Shown: piece after piece, positions 15,434 through 19,591 of the stretch
How the letters are laid out: every line of letters starts with the position of its first letter
Position numbering within the stretch: position 1 is the stretch's first letter
Source: Prevotellaceae bacterium
GTDB taxonomy: Bacteria > Bacteroidota > Bacteroidia > Bacteroidales > UBA932
NCBI GenBank assembly: GCA_031279735.1
Contig: JAITHX010000127.1
Coordinates: 1-19,591, forward strand
DNA length: 19,591 bases
Direction of reading: 5' to 3'
The notes under the pieces: generated by a model
Told to the model about the DNA's origin: nothing
What the model saw: only the letters and a program-made list of their open reading frames with translations
Databases searched by the model: none
Position numbers and translations under genes: made by a program

Positions 15434-16446
15434 TTCTCCCGCAGTTTGCCCGCAAACTCCTCTATATCCTCTTCGTCGGTATCGAACGAGCAGACCCAGC
15501 GCACTTCCGACGCCGTTTCGTCCCATACATAGAAGAAACATTCCTCCTGCAACGGAGCTATGACGTCGGCGGGCAGGATGGCGAACACTTCGTTGCCCTG
15601 CACCTGACGGGTGATTCTCGCGCCCGGAATCGAGGCGACGGCATCGGCAAGACGGCGCGCCATGCTGTTGGCATGTCCTGCGGATTTCAGCCAGAGGTCG
15701 TCGCGCAGCACGGCGAGGAACTGCGCCGCGATGAAACGGCTTTTAGAATGAAGCTGCATCATCTGCTTGCGGATGTAGCGGGGTTCCTTTGGCGGACGCC
15801 TGAAAAATATCACGGCTTCGCCGAAAAGCATCCCGTTTTTCGTGCCGCCGAAGCTCAGCACATCGACGCCGGCTTCGCGCGTCATCGCTGCCGGAGCGAC
15901 GCCTGCGTAAGCCAGAGCGTTGGCTATCCTCGCCCCGTCAACGTGGACGAACATGCCGAGCGAATGTGCCGTTTCGCAAATAGCTCCCAGTTCGTCGGCG
16001 GAATATGCGGTGCCGAGTTCCGTGCATTGGGAAACGGACACGATTCGGGGCTGAACGTGATGCTGATTGCCGAAGCCGAGAGCGCGGGCGCGTATGTCGG
16101 CCGGCGCGAGTTTGCCGGCGGGCGTCGGCACGGTCAGCAGCTTGCAGCCCGTGTGTTTTTCCACCGCGCCACATTCGTCGGTATTGACGTGAGCGGTTTC
16201 GGGACAGATTATCGCGTGATAGGAATCGGCAAAGGCGGAAATGCCCAGAACGTTGGCTCCCGTGCCGTTGTAAACGAAGAAAACTTCGATGTCCGCGCCG
16301 AATATTCGTTTGAACTCGGACACTGCGGCGGCGGTGAGGTCGTCGTCGCCGTAAGAATGTCGGTGTCCCCGCGAGGCTTCTTCCAGAGCCTTCAGCACGG
16401 CGGGCAACGCGCCCGAAAAATTATCGCTGCCGAAACTTCCTTTCAT
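15415..16446 (-). CDS. ltaE: Low-specificity L-threonine aldolase (PLP-dependent)
   Basis: This cytoplasmic PLP enzyme cleaves threonine or allo-threonine to glycine and acetaldehyde. It has 343 residues, a normal length for the beta-eliminating-lyase (PF01212) family. Landmarks: FGSDNFSG at the start, YGDDDLT near 32, the PLP-phosphate site VYNGTGAN at 58-65, ETAHVNTDECGA near 83, FVHVDGARIANALAYAG with Asp170 below the pyridine nitrogen, and SFGGTKNGM with the Schiff-base Lys203. The start is an ATG 16 bases after the acyltransferase stop, consistent with one operon. The C-terminal LRIKN and the stop are encoded by heptamer repeat, as in the barrel gene at 1575. Its presence in an envelope-glycan operon may be incidental. 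Confidence 0.93.
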   Translation of the reverse strand: MKGSFGSDNFSGALPAVLKALEEASRGHRHSYGDDDLTAAAVSEFKRIFGADIEVFFVYNGTGANVLGISAFADSYHAIICPETAHVNTDECGAVEKHTGCKLLTVPTPAGKLAPADIRARALGFGNQHHVQPRIVSVSQCTELGTAYSADELGAICETAHSLGMFVHVDGARIANALAYAGVAPAAMTREAGVDVLSFGGTKNGMLFGEAVIFFRRPPKEPRYIRKQMMQLHSKSRFIAAQFLAVLRDDLWLKSAGHANSMARRLADAVASIPGARITRQVQGNEVFAILPADVIAPLQEECFFYVWDETASEVRWVCSFDTDEEDIEEFAGKLREKLRIKN

Positions 16447-16462
16447 AATTCGAGATTATTGC

Positions 16463-17947
16463 TTAGAACTGAAAATAGATAAACGCCAGTATTTCCGACG
16501 ACTTTATCTGCATGACGAACACGATTACCGCCGCCAGCGCCGCCACCTGCACGGCGGCGGGCATCCGCGCCGAAACGTCGGAGAAGCGGACTTCCAGACT
16601 GCGGGGCGCAAAATGCAGAAGATAGCCCGCAAGCATAGCCGCGAACACCGTAGGATAGCCCGCAATCATATCCGAAAACACTTCGGGGTGGAACGAGGCG
16701 ACGATTTGCCGCATCATGTCGAGCGCCGCGCCGAAATCCTGCGCCCTGAAGAATATCCACGAAAAGCACACGAGATGGAACGTGAAGAGCGTGCCGAGGA
16801 TTCGGCGAACGGGCGACATGCCTTCGCCCGACGCAGCAGTTCCCGGAAACACGGCGAGCGTCAGTTTGTGCACCGCCAGCGCTATTCCGTGCATAGCGCC
16901 CCAGCACACAAAGCGGAGCGAAGGACCGTGCCACAAGCCGCCGAGCAGCATGGTGAGCATAAGATTCGCGTAGGTGCGCGCTTTGCCCTTGCGGTTTCCG
17001 CCGAGCGAAATATAGAGATAGTCGCGCAGCCAGCTCGACAGGGAGATATGCCAGCGTCGCCAGAACTCGGTGATGGTTGCCGAGCGGTAGGGCGAATCGA
17101 AATTTGCCGCAACTTTAAAGCCCAGCAGCGTGGCTATGCCTATCGCCATGTCGGAATAGCCCGAAAAGTCGCAATAGATTTGCAGCGCGTAGCCGTAAAC
17201 GCCGAATAGATTTTCGACGCCCGAATAGAGTGTCGGATTGTCGAAGATTCTGTCCACGAAGTTTACGCTTATATAGTCCGAGATAACCGCCTTTTTGAAC
17301 AGTCCGGAAATTATCAGAACTATTCCCTTGCCCAGCATGTCGCGGCTCACGAACGGACGGCGGCGGATTTGCGGTATAAAGTCTCTGGCGCGGATTATGG
17401 GACCGGCAACCAGCATGGGGAAAAACGAGATGAAAAAAGCGTAGTCGCCGATCCTGTCGAGCGGGCGAAGCTGACGGCGGTAAACGTCGATAGTGTAGCT
17501 CATCGACTGGAAGACGAAGAACGAAATGCCCACGGGTAGAAATATGTCGAAGCGCGAGAAGTCGCGCTGCATCAGTCCGCAGTAGATTTCGGCAAAGAAA
17601 TTGGTGTATTTGAAATAGCCCAGCATGCCGAGATTGGCGGCAACGCTGAGCGCAAGGAGGATTTTTCGTTTCGCGCCGTTTTGCTCGTCGTGCATCCGCT
17701 TCGCGACGTGGAAGTCCCACAGGGTGACGAACAGCATGGTGAGGAAATACATTCCGCTCGACTTGTAGTAGAAATAGCAAGAGAACAGAACGACGTAGTA
17801 GATTCGCAGATTGTCCTTTTCGCGCAGCCGGACATAGACGGCGGCGAATACGAGAAAGAAAAAAACGAAAACGCCGCTGTTAAAGATCATCGGCGTTTTT
17901 TCGTCGTAGAGAAAGACTCCCGCGAGCTTGTTGAAGTCAATATTCAT
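16463..17947 (-). CDS. MBOAT-family membrane O-acyltransferase (AlgI/DltB-like)
   Basis: This multi-pass inner-membrane acyltransferase passes acyl groups, usually acetyl, across the membrane to an extracytoplasmic glycan. It has 494 residues from the ATG at 17947. A longer open frame upstream reads into the preceding gene and lacks membrane character. About ten hydrophobic segments run through the protein. Diagnostic motifs are FLPVGISFFVFQSMSYTIDV near 137, FFPMLVAGPIIR, IYCDFSGYSDMAIGIA near 257, FWRRWHISLSSWLRDYLYI at 295-313, and LGGLWHGPS with the presumed catalytic His340. Its ATG overlaps the TGA of the SGNH gene as ATGA, indicating translational coupling. Pairing with an SGNH protein is the standard layout for polysaccharide or peptidoglycan O-acetylation. 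Confidence 0.95.
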   Translation of the reverse strand: MNIDFNKLAGVFLYDEKTPMIFNSGVFVFFFLVFAAVYVRLREKDNLRIYYVVLFSCYFYYKSSGMYFLTMLFVTLWDFHVAKRMHDEQNGAKRKILLALSVAANLGMLGYFKYTNFFAEIYCGLMQRDFSRFDIFLPVGISFFVFQSMSYTIDVYRRQLRPLDRIGDYAFFISFFPMLVAGPIIRARDFIPQIRRRPFVSRDMLGKGIVLIISGLFKKAVISDYISVNFVDRIFDNPTLYSGVENLFGVYGYALQIYCDFSGYSDMAIGIATLLGFKVAANFDSPYRSATITEFWRRWHISLSSWLRDYLYISLGGNRKGKARTYANLMLTMLLGGLWHGPSLRFVCWGAMHGIALAVHKLTLAVFPGTAASGEGMSPVRRILGTLFTFHLVCFSWIFFRAQDFGAALDMMRQIVASFHPEVFSDMIAGYPTVFAAMLAGYLLHFAPRSLEVRFSDVSARMPAAVQVAALAAVIVFVMQIKSSEILAFIYFQF

Positions 17948-19248
17948 CTTTCGCCTTGAACTGATTTGACTGATTTGGCAAATCTGTTGTAGGATTTCAT
18001 AAGAGCCTCGAAGAGGAGTTCGCCCTGATATTCGTAGCCGCGGCGGGTGAAGTGTATTTTGTCCCTCGTCAGCAGCTGTTTCCTGTTCCATTCCGGAGCC
18101 GAACCCTTTCCGCCCGTTATGGAGAAAAGATCCCAGTAGGGGTATCCGTTGTTTTCGGCGAAATCCACTATGGTTTTCCGGATTTGCACCATGCGCTGAT
18201 TCGGAGTGTGACGGTTGCGGGAGTAGGTTTCGGGCGGCGTGGTGAGAAGCACGGTCACATTCGGAGCCGCTTTCTCAATGCGATTCACAAACTCGGCTAT
18301 CTCGTTGTAGAACTGCGAATAGTTGAACGCGCGCATGGATTCGTTAGTGCCCATCGACACTATCACGAGTTCGGGCGCGAGAGAAGGCAGCTGTTCGTAG
18401 AATCCCGCCTTGTTGGAATAATGTCCGAAACAGGCGCCGTTGATCCCTATGGAGTGATAGAAGACGCCGCGATGACCGTTGGAGAGATTCAGTCCGAAGA
18501 AACAGATTTCCTTTTTGTCGGGCGAAACGAAATCTATGTCTATCTGGTTGGTCAGATGGTCGAGGGCGAAAGATTTCGCATAATGGTCTATCAGAACCGA
18601 CGATTCGGCTTCGCGAATGTATGCGTCGGAGCTTTCAAAGTCCCCGTAAGCTGTTATGCTGTTGAAATCCCATTCGCCGGGGAAGGATTCATCGACGGTG
18701 AGCAGACTCACCTGTGCCGTCCTGCCGTAGGATTTAAGTCCCAGTCCCGTTATTCCGATGGGTACTGCCGTAGGCCGCACCACAAAGGAGTGCGCCCACT
18801 GAGTGGCGGAAGATATTTTGTAGTGACGTCCGTTGTTGCTTTTCATCAAACGATTCGGCGACACCAGCCCGCGACCCGGATTGCCGAAATAATGATTCAT
18901 CAGCTTCCGCGTCGTGCCGGTCATAAAATCGGCCTGAATGTGCGAATCGCCTATATGCACCACCGAAACCGTGCAAACCGTATCCTCGTCGCCGCGCAGA
19001 GCGTTCAGCCGATAAAAGAAAGGAAAAAGCGTATTTCGCCTGTCCTTTATTTCGTTCGGCGTTGCCCGCGCAAACTTGTAACCCAACATCGGCTCGTAAA
19101 CCACTGTGTCGGGAATCACCACATTCTTCGTATTCGACGCCCCTCCGTCCGGATAATCCTTCGCTTCGATTCGGTTCAGAAAACTGCCCGCGTGAAGCAT
19201 ACAAACCATAAGAACCGCTACTGTCCTGCGTTTAAGTAAAATTTCCAT
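17944..19248 (-). CDS. SGNH/GDSL-type hydrolase or acetyltransferase partner of the MBOAT protein
   Basis: This extracytoplasmic SGNH-fold enzyme probably moves or removes an acyl group on a glycan. From the ATG at 19248 it has 434 residues. An upstream TTG at 19284 falls within the -7 box and would bury the signal peptide, so it is rejected. The signal peptide is MEILLKRRTVAVLMVCMLHA with cleavage near IEA. Catalytic blocks are visible: VVHIGDSHIQAD with the nucleophile Ser102, SMGTNES at 298-304 (block III Asn), and DKIHFTRRGY with Asp396 and His399. The segment GINGACFGHYSN is typical of Bacteroidota members next to MBOAT genes. It is the first gene of the operon and overlaps the MBOAT gene by four bases. 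Substrate unknown. Confidence 0.9.
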   Translation of the reverse strand: MEILLKRRTVAVLMVCMLHAGSFLNRIEAKDYPDGGASNTKNVVIPDTVVYEPMLGYKFARATPNEIKDRRNTLFPFFYRLNALRGDEDTVCTVSVVHIGDSHIQADFMTGTTRKLMNHYFGNPGRGLVSPNRLMKSNNGRHYKISSATQWAHSFVVRPTAVPIGITGLGLKSYGRTAQVSLLTVDESFPGEWDFNSITAYGDFESSDAYIREAESSVLIDHYAKSFALDHLTNQIDIDFVSPDKKEICFFGLNLSNGHRGVFYHSIGINGACFGHYSNKAGFYEQLPSLAPELVIVSMGTNESMRAFNYSQFYNEIAEFVNRIEKAAPNVTVLLTTPPETYSRNRHTPNQRMVQIRKTIVDFAENNGYPYWDLFSITGGKGSAPEWNRKQLLTRDKIHFTRRGYEYQGELLFEALMKSYNRFAKSVKSVQGER

Positions 19249-19281
19249 TGTTTCAATCAAATCAACATTAAGTTTAACGCG

Positions 19282-19289
19282 CAAAATTA
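19282..19289 (-). promoter_or_regulatory. -7 box for the SGNH/MBOAT operon (TAATTTTG)
   Basis: On the minus strand this reads TAATTTTG, an exact TAnnTTTG match, 33 bases before the ATG at 19248. A TTG at 19308-19306 could serve as a -33 element, although the spacing of about 16 bases is a little short. It is the only good promoter upstream of the six minus-strand genes. Confidence 0.6.
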
Positions 19290-19310
19290 ATTATTAATTA
19301 TGAAACAATG

Positions 19311-19398
19311 GTTATATAATGGCTATATAATGATTATATAATGGTTATATAGCAGTTATACGGCGGTTATACGATTGCTGCACAATGGTTATGCGGCA
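19311..19398. repeat. 11-bp tandem repeat upstream of the operon promoter
   Basis: Eight consecutive 11-mers follow the pattern GTTATATAATG. The first three or four are close to identical, and later units drift to GTTATACGGCG and GTTATGCGGCA. It lies just upstream of the SGNH promoter. The period is close to one helical turn and differs from the 7-bp arrays elsewhere. Confidence 0.9.
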
Positions 19399-19591
19399 GG
19401 GCACCCAAAATACGGAGGCAAGTTTTTAAAATATTTCTCCCGTTTTTCACAGCGTTGCAGTGTTTGTTTTAACGCAGGGGGCGCAGAGGCTTCGCAGAGA
19501 ACGCAAGGGCTTCGCGTCCTTTGCGCCCTTCCTCCCGTTTTTCACCGCGTTGCGGTGTTTTTTTAACCGCTAAGGGCGCAGAGGCTTCGCA
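19399..19591. repeat. Second copy of the long-palindrome repeat family, running off the window
   Basis: It begins GGGCACCCAAAATACGGAGG, like the arm at 1602. It contains GTTTTTCACAGCGTTGCAGTG and GCAAGGGCTTCGCGTCCTTT, all shared with 1602-1734. Unlike the first copy, the second half restarts the arm in direct orientation (TTCCTCCCGTTTTTCACC near 19529) instead of mirroring it. The element is cut by the end of the window. Confidence 0.85.

Noticed and set aside
13824..17947. Shared MNIDF(N/H)KL start in the MBOAT and PLP-enzyme proteins
   Set aside because: The similarity is confined to the first eight residues, the codons differ, and the MBOAT start looks normal for its family, so coincidence is the simplest explanation.

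Overview
The window looks like a repeat-rich chromosomal segment of a Bacteroidales-type Bacteroidota. The evidence is a SusC/SusD pair, a PorT-type outer-membrane barrel, lipoproteins with short lipoboxes, several TAnnTTTG-type -7 boxes, and no Shine-Dalgarno sequences worth the name. Species and habitat cannot be read from the sequence. Genes are moderately GC-rich, while many spacers are AT-rich and filled with repeats.

Layout: (1) 1-1575 (+): fabD, then an overlapping gene for an exported beta-barrel protein. (2) 1576-1930: a heptamer array and a 278-bp near-perfect palindrome. (3) 1934-2353 (+): a UPF0306/YhbP-like protein with a TTG start. (4) 2348-2955: a composite of palindromic repeat elements. 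(5) 2956-7830 (-): a SusC-SusD outer-membrane uptake pair with no enzyme or regulator beside it. (6) 7831-8325: a divergent spacer. (7) 8326-9258 (+): a solitary AAA/OLD-like ATPase, AT-richer than its neighbours. It is framed by 23-bp inverted repeats (8212-8234 and 9282-9304) with a possible 3-bp target duplication. (8) 9305-11594: about 2.3 kb with no confident gene, holding at least seven repeat structures, an (AG)21 tract and a candidate promoter. (9) 11595-19248 (-): a probable six-gene operon in the order SGNH hydrolase, MBOAT acyltransferase, threonine aldolase, GH144-type glucanase lipoprotein, Cys/Met PLP enzyme, GT2 glycosyltransferase. A TAATTTTG -7 box lies upstream at 19282-19289. 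(10) 19311-19591: an 11-bp tandem repeat and a second copy of the palindrome family.

Functionally, the SGNH/MBOAT pair is the usual arrangement for O-acylating an envelope glycan. The GT2 enzyme and the glucanase lipoprotein in the same operon fit a role in making or trimming a surface or periplasmic glycan. The two PLP enzymes are amino-acid metabolism genes that appear to share the transcript. SusC/SusD would import an oligosaccharide or peptide that cannot be specified here.

The most unusual content is the repeat system. Tandem 7-bp units (TTAATTG, TTAGTGG, AATTAAG, AATTACG, GGGTATR) are arranged as mirror-image arms around short hairpin cores. The heptamer differs from locus to locus, yet within an element the two arms almost always match each other. 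The arrays repeatedly touch or contain the stop codons of neighbouring genes, and in one case add about 41 residues to a protein. The second item of interest is the inverted-repeat-bounded ATPase cassette.
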